Notes under the pieces: generated by a model
What the model saw: only the letters and a program-made list of their open reading frames with translations
Told to the model about the DNA's origin: nothing
Database searches by the model: none
Assembly: GCA_022826045.1 (NCBI GenBank)
Contig: JAJDVQ010000026.1
Coordinates: 1-62,202, forward strand
Direction: 5' to 3'
Length of the DNA stretch: 62,202 nt
From: Acidimicrobiia bacterium
GTDB taxonomy: Bacteria; Actinomycetota; Acidimicrobiia; Acidimicrobiales; Poriferisodalaceae
Translations under genes and position numbers: made by a program
In this document: positions 44,601 through 52,438 of the stretch, in pieces
How positions within the stretch are numbered: the stretch's first letter is position 1
How the letters are laid out: each line of letters starts with the position of its first letter

Positions 44601-44740
44601 GAGATCCTGCCCGAGCGGCGTTGGACGAAGCAGCGGCCCGCCTGCTCGGAATCCCCGACTCAACGTCTCTGCGTGACCTTGCCCGCAACTGGTGCTGCGA
44701 GCCCTCTGTCCACGACGGAACACCACCGGTGTTCGAGTGA
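41666..44740 (+). CDS. orphan N6-adenine DNA methyltransferase with possible nuclease-like N-terminus
   Basis: 1024 aa. Residues 1-90 contain SRRVDVLVRAKNLLPVAVEV, an R-x-D-x(n)-E-x-E arrangement resembling a PD-(D/E)xK core with E in place of K. A helical region follows, then YYTRPEVAEFLAH, SAM motif I DFACGTGTLLRAAY, a target segment FCGVDISPIAAHLTASSLSN and catalytic NPPYSRSRGG (NPPY, gamma class). C-terminal ~350 residues may recognise DNA. No hsdS, hsdR or BREX/DISARM partner is adjacent. A type IIG-like enzyme or an epigenetic methyltransferase are both possible. Confidence 0.8.
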   Translation: MPEGKLHEHDFNAALAEAMKRMHADDRVVFSHERVGVLRPVSGGGSRRVDVLVRAKNLLPVAVEVEYDRPGAKPDRDAEARLGLEFVGDGRVISSAISVLAPPLAEQWTDHEDAVSRLVGGAQLQYAVLSRSDDAGAPGRWPRAGWLTGTAQSLAELAVMVSVPPGQLELVAADAADKMRGISEDLAADLSDDAKLRLAAAMGRPSGSDSLNVVGVVWLNAFLFQDRIARAHPDVPERSEAAPDYDPIPELVGKAWQAIRRIDYRSVFDPAEAALRIVYRDLGTARTARLLGRAALIAGRVESGVLGVFDIGGELFQRLISDRSEAASYYTRPEVAEFLAHITVNDSVRLPRSARAVALGESDHLGEVFRIADFACGTGTLLRAAYRRVRALARAAGAQPEGLAALHAHLMEEGFCGVDISPIAAHLTASSLSNIEPAADYRHTNIGVAQACGPTGATGSVEYLETDYLADLFGYEASSTGSAPRAGAEADARGLYAPKERFDIVMMNPPYSRSRGGQALFDIAGATEAERKRAQKRAQALVRDTPADLKAGLAAVFCELARRKLSPGGRVGMVLPITAAASPAWSPIRAMFETHFDDLLLVAFPGATRGGDKTLSADTAMGEMIIVGTRRSEPRADLSEADIMTVALDEPFGSIAVAAETGRSVDAALRGREAQREGNVTVGTAVTGRWTMLPAAEGGPWAAVGAASFGAVAVAERLTRRGEFMPLDAHEPVCQVAMTTIGELFELGPSHDRIGHPAGGDGRGAFQLWPITDDQVRPDTSLWASDAEAQTALTVEPTHYGLAVGPRLAAARDKALMQLQRKLSRTNGGQPSDAATAEAQAEAEAAERSRSQSALDEMRRCRSTLFYQRGIFWPSQVALAAVTDKPVMGGRAWCALLHDDPVVRFGFAIWANSTLGMVVHWSRAQRQQHGRSSTQLEGIRQMPCPDFSEATAHGAARELLEAESELLRTTLMPARDAYRDPARAALDEAAARLLGIPDSTSLRDLARNWCCEPSVHDGTPPVFE

Positions 44741-44803
44741 ACGCAGTTCGGCTCAGCGCGCCTTCCCAGCGGTGCGGCGTGTGAGTCGGGCGTACGGGGG
44801 CCG

Positions 44804-46117
44804 TTAGGGGCCGAGGGCGGTGATGGGCACTACCGAGATGCCGTCGGGGCGTGTGTAGGCGTAGCCGACGGGTGTCACCACCATGAGCGCTGCTGGGGAA
44901 CCGGCTCGGTCAGTGTCGACGCTTTCGGCCATTCGGTGCAGCGATGCTGCGGCTGTGTCGATCGAGGCTGGGCTGGGCGAGAGCTTGACCTCGACGGCGA
45001 TCCACTCCCCGCCGAATCGTCTGCTGACGACGGCGTCTGCTTTGATGCCGCTGTCGAGGCGGTAGTGCGTGATGTCGCAGTCGGCGGCCTCGGCGTAGAT
45101 GCGCAGGTCCCGCACCACGAGCGACTCGAACAGCAGCCCGCAGGTCTCGAGATCGCGCAGCAGGGCATCGGGGTCTGCGCGCAGGATCGCGGCGGCCAGC
45201 GACGGGTCGGTGAAGTGCCGCTTCGGCGACCTGGTGAGGCGCGACCGCGAACGAAGATGCGTCGGCCACGGCGGCTGGTCTTCGATCACGAAGATCTGGT
45301 GCAGAGCGTCGAGGTAGGCAGTTGCGGTCTGGTGGTTCAGCGGGCGTCCGCCACCGCTGTCCGCGGCGAGCCGTGCGACCGGCACTGTCGCGGCCGAGTT
45401 GCGGGCAAGCGAGATCATGAGCCGCTCCACCAGCACCGGGTTGCGGCTGCGCGCCGACTCGCCATTGATCTGCACGTGCCTCACCTCGTCGAGGTACTCA
45501 CGCAGCCGTCGTTGTGCCTCAGCCGGCGTGGCGGCGGCGAGCCACGGCCAGCCGCCGATGCACAGCGCGTCGAGCACGTCGCGGAACTCCGGTTCAACGG
45601 CCGCGGCCTGAGCGGTCTCGCCCGCGAGCAGCGTCGCGAGCGACACTTGGCCCGTAGAGAGGCCCGACTCGAAGAGCGACATCGGCCGCAGCCGAGTCCG
45701 CGCGATGCGGCCTGCGCCGGAGTGCCGCATCCGGTCATTCGCCGGCACGGCCGACCCGGTGAGCAGGAACTGACCCGGCTCGGACGCGCGGTCGCAGGCA
45801 TGGCGAACGTGGTTCCAGATCGTCGGCGCGAGCTGCCATTCGTCGAGCAGCCGGGGCCGGGCGCCGTCGAGCACTGCATCGGGGCTGATGGCAGTGAGCT
45901 CGCGGGCCGACGCATCGGCATCGAAGCGAACGACGCTGCGGGCGTGCCGCAGCCCGGTCCACGTCTTGCCGCATCCCTTGGGTCCCTCGATGAGCACCGC
46001 GCCCATGATGCGGAGCAGCTCGTCCACCTGCGCATCCGCGACGCGCTGCCGGTATCCCTGCGGCGTCAACGTTGTGTCGGAGCCGACCGACGCAGACCCC
46101 AGATCAGCCGGCACCAT
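44804..46117 (-). CDS. AAA+ ATPase with DUF4143 domain (second copy)
   Basis: 437 aa. Walker A VLIEGPKGCGKTWTGL (about 40-55), RPRLLDEWQLAP Walker B region, FLLTGSAVP sensor; C-terminal LLFESLVVRDLRIYAEA, LDSGIKADAVV and IAVEVKLSP. Same family as 15183-16373 but only distantly similar. Convergent with the methyltransferase gene. Confidence 0.88.
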   Translation of the reverse strand: MVPADLGSASVGSDTTLTPQGYRQRVADAQVDELLRIMGAVLIEGPKGCGKTWTGLRHARSVVRFDADASARELTAISPDAVLDGARPRLLDEWQLAPTIWNHVRHACDRASEPGQFLLTGSAVPANDRMRHSGAGRIARTRLRPMSLFESGLSTGQVSLATLLAGETAQAAAVEPEFRDVLDALCIGGWPWLAAATPAEAQRRLREYLDEVRHVQINGESARSRNPVLVERLMISLARNSAATVPVARLAADSGGGRPLNHQTATAYLDALHQIFVIEDQPPWPTHLRSRSRLTRSPKRHFTDPSLAAAILRADPDALLRDLETCGLLFESLVVRDLRIYAEAADCDITHYRLDSGIKADAVVSRRFGGEWIAVEVKLSPSPASIDTAAASLHRMAESVDTDRAGSPAALMVVTPVGYAYTRPDGISVVPITALGP

Positions 46118-46611
46118 GCGGCCTGTGATCTCGTTGCGCTGGCAATCGCCAAGAATGTAGGGAATTCATCCTTGTGAGTATGATCAATTGGTTTTCCTGA
46201 CTGTAGGAAATCTGATACCCAGAGCGTAGCGATCTTGTTCTCCGGTAATCGCGCCCCGCGCTGGATGACGCAACAGCTCGTTTGTCCCGAATCAGCGACT
46301 CGTTGTTGCTTCGCGATCTCGTCCCCCGTCGTGGCGTAGTGGTCACACAGCTCGGACATCGGCGCAGCCGCCAACAGGCTGCTGAAAAGCCCCGAAATTG
46401 CAGATTCGCGAAGGCAACACCGCTGGTCGGAGCGTTGGCCGGCTGCTGGCAACAGACTCCTTCAGCGGCCTGCCGAGTCCTTCTGCCCAAGCGGTGTTTC
46501 GCGGGATTCGCACCGCTGGTGTGACAGAAGCGACCTGTCGTGCCACTTTGGCCTAACTGCCATCGGCCAAACTGCCGGTTGCGGCGAACCGGGCACCCGT
46601 GAACGATGGTG
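46118..46611. other. spacer without convincing gene
   Basis: Less GC-rich around 46150-46260. Holds the palindrome TTTCCT-GACTGT-AGGAAA (46193-46210) upstream of the DUF4143 gene, possibly its operator, and minus-strand TACATT near 46158 as a -10 candidate. Open frames here (e.g. minus 46452-46066) have no recognisable motif and are not called. Confidence 0.4.
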
Positions 46612-46643
46612 CCTGCGGAGCTTGGGGTTGAAGCTCCTGCAGG
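46612..46643 (+). promoter_or_regulatory. strong hairpin covering the Shine-Dalgarno edge of the dehydrogenase gene
   Basis: CCTGC-GGAGCTT / AAGCTCC-T-GCAGG with loop GGGGTTG: 12 base pairs with one bulge. Its 3' arm runs into GGGAGG just ahead of the GTG at 46656. Could be a terminator for upstream transcription or a translational control element. Confidence 0.5.
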
Positions 46644-46655
46644 GAGGACCTGCCC

Positions 46656-48389
46656 GTGACGGCGACCGGCGAGTGGTCATACGACCGGTACCGCGAGGGC
46701 ACGGTGCCCCTTCCGCGTCCGAATCTGGCATGGAATACCTACGGCAGAGGCGTCGAGAGCATCGGCCGCGACGGGCACCCGGAACCGGTCGATGTGCCGG
46801 CGCCGGCGCCCGATCAGCTGCTGGTGCGGGTCGACGCTGTCGGGCTCTGCTTCTCCGACGTGAAGCTGATCCGTCTGGGCTCCGAGCATCCCAAGCTGTA
46901 CGGCCGCGATCTGTCGGTTGACCCCATTCGTCTCGGCCACGAGGCGACGGTGACGGTCATCGAGGTGGGCGACGATCTCGCCGACACGTACCGCACCGGT
47001 GATCGTCTCGCCATCCAGCCGGACATCTACTTGAACGGCCGCAGTGTGGCCTACGGCTACACCATCCCCGGCGGCCTGATCCAGTACCACCTGATCGGTC
47101 CCGAGATCCTCGCAGCGGACGGTGTCTCGTATGTGATCCCGGTTGCTGAGGGCATCGGCTACGCGGCAGCGGCGCTGTCTGAGCCTTGGGCATGCGTGGA
47201 AGCTGCATACACGCAGCGCCGACGGCTGTGGCCGCGCAGCGGCGGCACGGCCTGGATCATCGGCCACCCCGACGACGAGCGCAGCTACGACTTCGGCGAG
47301 ACGCTTCGCGACACCGCTCGCGTCGTGCTCACTGGTGTGAGCCCGAGCACCGTCACGGCCGTACTCAAGGCCACGGGTCCGCGTACCGAGACATCTGTCG
47401 TCGATGCCTTGGAGTTGGCGGAGTACTCCTCGCTTGTCGATCGTGAGACCGATGGAGAGGGCTTCGACGACATCATTCTCCTCGACCCGAGGTCTGCCTC
47501 CGAGGTGACCGAGATCGCGCGGCACATCGCGTTTCGCGGCACGCTCAATCTCGTCAGCGAACGCTCGCTGGACGGTCCGTCGTCTATCGATTTCGGTCGT
47601 TTGCACTACGACTACACGGCCTTTGTGGGCACACGCGGCCCGAAGATTGCGGCGGCATACGGCGAGCAGCGCAATCGCTGTGATCTCCGTCCCGGCGGTT
47701 TGGCGGTATTCGTCGGCGCAGGCGGGCCGATGGGTCAGATGCACGTGCAGCGCGCGCTCGAGAAGGCCGATGGCCCCGCGGTTGTCATCGGCATCGACCC
47801 CGACCGCGGGCGCCTCGACGTGCTGGCCGACTCGCTCGGCCCGCTCGCGGAACGCTCTGGCTGCGAACTCATCGTGCTGAATGCCGACGCGTCCGATCCG
47901 GGCGTGCGTGAGCTTGTCGATCAGCGTTCAGCCGGAGCTGGTGCCGACGATGTCATCGTCACGGTGCCAGTGGCATCGGTGATGGCTTCGGCGGCGCAAT
48001 TGATGAGCCCCGACGGGATGCTGGTGTTCTTCGCTGGCGTCGCCAACGGCACCACTGGGCCGCTCGACATGAGCCCGGTGTATCTGAGCAATGCTCAATA
48101 CACGGGCACGTCGGGTTCGACACTGGATGATCAGGCGCTGGTGCTCGACAAGACGGCACAGGGCTCGCTGTCGCCTGACTTGAATCTGGCCGCGGTTGGC
48201 GGGATCGAAGCCGGGCGGGACGGCGTGCAGGCGATGCTCGATGGCCGGTTAGCCCACGACTCGCGCATCAACAGTGCCGTCGTACATCTGCATCAGCAAG
48301 CACCACCGCCACACGGGCAGCTATGCGGTCGTCGTCGTGGTCCTCGCCCATTTCGTGCGCTGCATTATGCGCGGCGACTGCTTCGGTAA
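46656..48389 (+). pseudogene. zinc-type alcohol/polyol dehydrogenase-like protein, C-terminus broken
   Basis: Open frame of 577 aa. N-terminal MDR catalytic fold: DQLLVRVDAVGLCFSDVKLI, RLGHEATVTVIEVGD, IPGGLIQYHLIG; nucleotide domain LAVFVGAGGPMGQMHVQRAL and NADASDPGVREL. It resembles the large sorbose-1-phosphate-reductase-like branch. Homology stops after AAVGGIEAGRDGVQAMLDGR (about 48247); the last ~45 residues are unrelated, antisense to a lipoprotein gene. The expected C-terminal strand is missing, so it is probably inactive. GTG start with GGGAGG. Confidence 0.7.
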
Positions 48390-48537
48390 GGCGCAGTTCC
48401 GCATAAGCCAGCGCGCCCGCTGCTCGCTCGCAAGCACCGTTCCTTGGTGTGGAACACGACACCAGCAGCGCTGCCGCGGACAAAGCAAGGATCCCGAACA
48501 CGCTGCCGCTGCTCGTCAGTGGCTTTGTTACGACCAC
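48268..48537 (-). CDS. small putative lipoprotein
   Basis: 89 aa, GTG start at 48537 directly after the upstream stop codon. Signal VFGILALSAAALLVSC with a lipobox L-V-S-C at about residue 28, then an Ala-rich helical mature part with a His/Asp cluster (GEDHDDDR). Two further cysteines. No family recognised. Probably an operon with 48538-48948. Confidence 0.6.
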   Translation of the reverse strand: MVVTKPLTSSGSVFGILALSAAALLVSCSTPRNGACERAAGALAYAELRLTEAVAAHNAAHEMGEDHDDDRIAARVAVVLADADVRRHC

Positions 48538-48948
48538 CTAGCCGGCAGACGGAAGCTGGGGCGCACCCTTCGGTGCCGGGGCGCCACCAGCAACGGTCCC
48601 CGCAACGTCGGAGGCCCCACGGAGGAGGGTGTAGAGCCAATCTGGGAATGGGGAGTGATTGTGCTCAATGTACGTGCACTTGTGGATGGGCTCCTGCCAG
48701 GTTTCGTGCTTGTTCCAACTGAAGTTGCCCTGCACAGTCCTGTACCCGACGACCATGCAGTATGTGTGGACGGGCGCAGCATCAGCGGGTTCGCTGCCGA
48801 TCGAGGGCAACCCAAATGATGCGAGCGCGACGGCGAATGCCAGCAGCACCGCTACGGCTGCGAGCCACAACTTGCGCGCGACGCGGCCGAGCGCGGTTGC
48901 ATCGTGCCGCCATGCGTCACTGCTGAGGAGGTCTGTCCCTGTGGACAT
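48538..48948 (-). CDS. exported or single-pass membrane protein, unknown
   Basis: 136 aa. ATG 48948 with GGAAGGAACC Shine-Dalgarno (an in-frame start at 48963 is less likely). About 30 cytoplasmic residues, one helix LWLAAVAVLLAFAVALASFG, then an exported domain with two cysteines (HTYCMVVGY, HKCTYIEHN) that could pair. Ends in a Pro/Ala tail. No recognised domain. Its 5' leader contains the inverted repeat 48984-49079. Confidence 0.6.
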   Translation of the reverse strand: MSTGTDLLSSDAWRHDATALGRVARKLWLAAVAVLLAFAVALASFGLPSIGSEPADAAPVHTYCMVVGYRTVQGNFSWNKHETWQEPIHKCTYIEHNHSPFPDWLYTLLRGASDVAGTVAGGAPAPKGAPQLPSAG

Positions 48949-48983
48949 GGTGGTTCCTTCCAATCGGGATGAGGGCTTTTGAT

Positions 48984-49079
48984 TGCCTAATCAACCGCGC
49001 CAGCCGACAGGAAGGAACCATGTGCCCGGCTCTCGCGAGTCGGCTGGCACGGCCCAGACGGGCCGCGGTTGATTAGGCA
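48984..49079. repeat. long nested inverted repeat, three-stem structure
   Basis: Outer arms TGCCTAATCAACCGCG (48984-48999) and its exact complement at 49064-49079; inner arms CCAGCCGAC (49000-49008) / GTCGGCTGG (49039-49047); a further short GGCCC-AGAC-GGGCC stem at about 49051-49064. The loop holds AGGAAGGAACCATG, an echo of the Shine-Dalgarno of the minus-strand gene at 48948. Candidate structured leader, bidirectional terminator or small mobile element. Confidence 0.8.
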
Positions 49080-49189
49080 GGCGCGAGTATCGCACATGGC
49101 CGAACCTTCACGCAATCGCGCGCTTGTTCAGCGCCTCGACGGCTACCAAAGATGGTCGGCAGTCGGTTTCTGGTTGTTCATGGACTTGC

Positions 49190-49456
49190 GTGACTCAGGA
49201 CCGCGGCGCGTCAACCGATGTTTCGGGCGCAGCCGATCTCGTGTTCGACAAGGGATCCATCGTCGTCGCGGCCAGCGTGGACGAGCTCAAGGGTGCCTTC
49301 AAGCGTGTCAAGAAGATCGACGGCTACCGGTGGGTGGCCATCAACCGCGCCGATCTGTTCGGCGCGAACCCGCTCTCCCTTGGGTCTAAGGCCGGAATCA
49401 TCGATGCTCACGGCGAGATTCTCAAGAACGCGGACATACCCCGCAGGAAGGTCTGA
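49190..49456 (+). CDS. hypothetical protein
   Basis: 88 aa from a GTG at 49190; the frame is open from 49124 but the upstream part looks like a shadow. The central part, VFDKGSIVVAASVDELKGAF then KRVKKIDGYRWVAINRADLF, has a good alternating alpha/beta pattern. No recognised motif, signal or membrane segment. It lies just before the second nuo operon. Start uncertain. Confidence 0.45.
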   Translation: MTQDRGASTDVSGAADLVFDKGSIVVAASVDELKGAFKRVKKIDGYRWVAINRADLFGANPLSLGSKAGIIDAHGEILKNADIPRRKV

Positions 49457-49541
49457 TCGCACGCCCCAAGCCTTCGCGATTCCGCTTGGGCACGTTCGCA
49501 GCGGAACGTCGCAGATTCGGCGCAGGGTGGCGCGAAGTCGC

Positions 49542-49547
49542 TAGCGT
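49542..49547 (+). promoter_or_regulatory. -10 hexamer TAGCGT of the second nuo operon
   Basis: TAGCGT, then 8 nt, then the GTG at 49556. No Shine-Dalgarno, so the 11-gene nuo mRNA is probably leaderless, unlike nuoA of the first cluster. Confidence 0.55.
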
Positions 49548-49555
49548 TGCGGTCC

Positions 49556-49921
49556 GTGTCCGACCTCTTGCGGAGCTATCTGACCGTCGCAATCTTCGGC
49601 GCAGCGGCAGTCTTGATGGCCTTCACGATGTTCGGAGTCGCACGGGTCCTGCGGCCGCAGCGACCGACGCCCCAGAAGCTCATCGCATACGAGAGCGGCG
49701 TCGATCCGGTCGGCAGCGACTGGACTCAGAGCCAGATCCGCTACTACGTCTTCGCGGTGCTGTTTGTGCTGTTCGACGTGGAGGCCGTGTTCATCTTTCC
49801 GTGGGCGACGCGACTCGAGGTGTACGCCCTGTTCGGCCTGGTCGAGATGGCGATCTTCATCTTCATCCTGGTGCTGGGCCTGTTCTACGCATGGCGCAAA
49901 GGCGTCCTGCGCTGGGTGTGA
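49556..49921 (+). CDS. nuoA: NADH-quinone oxidoreductase subunit A (11-gene cluster)
   Basis: 121 aa, the standard length and without the repeat tail of the first copy. KLIAYESGVDPVG has serine where NuoA normally has the loop cysteine (YECG), a notable substitution. FAVLFVLFDVEAVFIFPWA is conserved. Start GTG 49556 by the promoter hexamer. Confidence 0.93.
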   Translation: MSDLLRSYLTVAIFGAAAVLMAFTMFGVARVLRPQRPTPQKLIAYESGVDPVGSDWTQSQIRYYVFAVLFVLFDVEAVFIFPWATRLEVYALFGLVEMAIFIFILVLGLFYAWRKGVLRWV

Positions 49922-49941
49922 GGGGCTGAGGGAATCCCGCG

Positions 49942-50529
49942 ATGGCACTGGTCGACAAGGTCAAACTGCCCAAGCCGCTCAGCTGGCTGCTGAATTTCGG
50001 CCGGGCACGCTCGCTGTGGGTGTACCAGTGGGGCCTCGCCTGCTGCGCCATCGAGATGGGCGCCGCATTCGGCTCGCCCCGCTATGACGTGATGCGTCTG
50101 GGCGTCATCCCGTTTCCGGCCAGCCCGCGCCAAGCCGATCTGGTGGTGATCTCCGGCACCGTCACCGACAAGATGGCGCCGGTCATCCGCCGCCTGTACG
50201 AGCAGATGCCCGAGCCCAAGTACGTCATCTCGATGGGCTCGTGCGCCAACTGCGGCGGGCCGTACTGGGACAGCTACTCGGTGACCAAGGGCGTGGATCA
50301 GGTCATCCCGGTTGATGTGTACGTGCCCGGCTGCCCGCCGCGGCCCGAGGCGCTGCTGGAAGGCATCGTGCTGCTGCAGGAGCGCATCCAGCGCGAGGAC
50401 ATGCAAGAACGCTGGCGCGGCGAGCCGATAGTGGTGCCGACCTCGGCACCATCATCGACTCGGGTGCCGGCACCACCGGGAGCATCGAGCACTGCGTCGG
50501 CAGTTTCAGCAGGATCGGCGCAGGCGTAG
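49942..50529 (+). CDS. nuoB: NADH-quinone oxidoreductase subunit B (11-gene cluster)
   Basis: 195 aa. N2 ligands in [26 protein letters not shown] and [11 protein letters not shown]. It has the extra cysteine typical of mainstream NuoB (SCANCGG), whereas the first copy has CASSGG. Ser/Ala/Pro-rich tail without repeat. Confidence 0.95.
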   Translation: MALVDKVKLPKPLSWLLNFGRARSLWVYQWGLACCAIEMGAAFGSPRYDVMRLGVIPFPASPRQADLVVISGTVTDKMAPVIRRLYEQMPEPKYVISMGSCANCGGPYWDSYSVTKGVDQVIPVDVYVPGCPPRPEALLEGIVLLQERIQREDMQERWRGEPIVVPTSAPSSTRVPAPPGASSTASAVSAGSAQA

Positions 50530-50531
50530 CC

Positions 50532-51257
50532 ATGGCCGACGGCACCGGCGACGAGCGGCCTGACGACCAGATGGGCGACGAGGCGCGTGAAGCGCTCGCC
50601 GCCGAACTGTCCGAGCTGCTCGGCGATGCGGTGGTGGAATCTCATGTGGAAGCCGGCCAGAACCTCTGGCTGCGCGTCGACATCGAGCAGTGGCATGCCG
50701 CGACGACAGCGCTGCGCGACGCAGGCTTCGCCTACTTCGGGTTCCTGTCGGCCATCGACTGGACCGATGCGCCCGAGGGACGCTACGAGGACACTGAATT
50801 CGACGCCGCCGGTGCCGGCGAGGACGACGACGCCTCCAGCGCCACCGCAGAGGAGACGGTCCGGCGAGGGGGCGGCGAAACCCGATTCCAATTGCTTGCG
50901 CAACTGCATTCGCCGGCCCGGCACGCCGCCGTGCTCATCAAGGCCGACGTGCCCGAGGCCGACGGCGCTCCCGCATCGGTGCCGTCGATCATCGACATCT
51001 TCTCCGGGGCCGACTGGCACGAGCGAGAGGCCCACGAGATGTTCGGCCTCGTCTTCAACGGCCATCCGAACCTGGAGCACATCTACCTGCCCACCGAGTT
51101 TGAGGGCCACCCGCTGCGCAAGGATTTCCCCTTGCTGGCTCGTGCGGTCAAGCCGTGGCCCGGCGTGGTCGACATCGAGGAGATCCCGCCCGAGCTCGAA
51201 GCCCAGCTCGAGGCCGAGGTGATGGCCGAGTTCGAAGCGTCGGGAGCGGGCGCATGA
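50532..51257 (+). CDS. nuoC: NADH-quinone oxidoreductase subunit C (11-gene cluster)
   Basis: 241 aa. SIIDIFSGADWHEREAHEMF signature, YLPTEFEGHPLRKDFPLLAR. An acidic insertion of about 30 residues (AGEDDDASSATAEETV) interrupts the N-terminal domain. ATGA overlap with nuoD. Confidence 0.94.
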   Translation: MADGTGDERPDDQMGDEAREALAAELSELLGDAVVESHVEAGQNLWLRVDIEQWHAATTALRDAGFAYFGFLSAIDWTDAPEGRYEDTEFDAAGAGEDDDASSATAEETVRRGGGETRFQLLAQLHSPARHAAVLIKADVPEADGAPASVPSIIDIFSGADWHEREAHEMFGLVFNGHPNLEHIYLPTEFEGHPLRKDFPLLARAVKPWPGVVDIEEIPPELEAQLEAEVMAEFEASGAGA

Positions 51258-52438
51258 GCCCCCCGCCGACGGCATCTGCGCTGCGGGAACAGCAGGCCTA
51301 CGTGGCGGCCCAAGCCGCCGATGCCCGCGTCAATGTCGAGCTCGACACCGGCGACATGACGCTCAACATCGGCCCGCAGCACCCTGCCACGCACGGCACG
51401 CTGCGCATCGCCTGCCAGCTCGACGGCGAGCAGGTCATCTCCGCCGAGCCCCTCATGGGCTACATGCACCGCGGCTACGAGAAGCTCTGCGAGGTCCGCA
51501 CCTACCCCCAGTGCACCACGCTGATCAACCGCATCGACTGGCTGGGTAGCTTCGCCAACGAGGTGCCGTTCATCCTGGCGGCCGAGCAGCTGATGGGCGT
51601 GGAGGCCCCGCCCCGTGCGCAGTGGATCCGCACCATCCTGTTCGAGCTGAGCCGCATCGCGAACGTGTCGCTGTTCCTGGGCGACATGGGTGTGCAGGTC
51701 GGCGCGCTCACCCCGGTGTTCTTCGCTTTCCGTGACCGCGAGCGGGTCCTCAACCAGATCGAGGAAGTCACCGGCGGCCGATTCCACCCCAACTTCGACC
51801 GCATCGGCGGCCTCAAAGACGACATCCCCCGCGGCTGGATTGCCGAGACGCACGCCGTCATGGCCAAGATGCGCGGCTTCTGCGACGAGATGGAAGACCT
51901 GCTCATGGGCAACGAGATCTTCCAGACTCGCTGCCGCAGTGTGGGCGTGATCCCGGGCGACGTGGCGCTGAGCTACGGCCTGTCGGGCGCCAACCTCCGC
52001 GCCAGCGGGGTCGACTGGGACCTGCGCCGCGATGCCAACCCGGGCCTCGCCTGGGACCAGGTGGACTGGCGGGTCTGGACCCATCCCGACGGCGACTCGT
52101 TCGCCCGCTACTGGGTGCGCCTGCAGGAGACCCGCGAGGCCACCAAGATCGTCGACCAGCTGCTCGACGGCATCCCCTCTGGCCCGATCATGGCCAAGGT
52201 GCCGCGCATCATCAAGGTGCCCGCCGGCGAGGCGTACGTCTCCACCGAGAACCCGCTGGGCGAGATGGGCTACTACGTGGTGTCCAAGGGCGGTCTGGGC
52301 CCGTTCCGGGTGAAGATCCGCACGCCCAGCTTCAGCAACATCTCGGTGGTGCCGTGGGTGATGCGGGGCACGTACGTGCCAGACATCATCACCATCCTCG
52401 GCTCGCTGTACTTCATCCTCGGGGACATCGACCGATGA
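51254..52438 (+). CDS. nuoD: NADH-quinone oxidoreductase subunit D (11-gene cluster)
   Basis: 394 aa. NIGPQHPATHGTLRIACQL, then GYMHRGYEKLCEVRTYPQ with Arg73 in the HRG-x-EK position equivalent to the arginine of NDUFS2; the first NuoD has threonine there. C-terminus YFILGDIDR. Quinone-site subunit. ATGA overlap with nuoH; nuoE, nuoF and nuoG, which normally follow, are absent. Confidence 0.96.
   Translation: MSPPPTASALREQQAYVAAQAADARVNVELDTGDMTLNIGPQHPATHGTLRIACQLDGEQVISAEPLMGYMHRGYEKLCEVRTYPQCTTLINRIDWLGSFANEVPFILAAEQLMGVEAPPRAQWIRTILFELSRIANVSLFLGDMGVQVGALTPVFFAFRDRERVLNQIEEVTGGRFHPNFDRIGGLKDDIPRGWIAETHAVMAKMRGFCDEMEDLLMGNEIFQTRCRSVGVIPGDVALSYGLSGANLRASGVDWDLRRDANPGLAWDQVDWRVWTHPDGDSFARYWVRLQETREATKIVDQLLDGIPSGPIMAKVPRIIKVPAGEAYVSTENPLGEMGYYVVSKGGLGPFRVKIRTPSFSNISVVPWVMRGTYVPDIITILGSLYFILGDIDR

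Noticed and set aside
44936..46177. 413-residue plus-strand open frame
   Set aside because: Antisense to the second DUF4143 ATPase, no recognisable domain.
46066..46452. 128-residue minus-strand frame upstream of the DUF4143 ATPase
   Set aside because: No motif, cysteine-rich erratic composition, overlaps the ATPase N-terminus in another frame.
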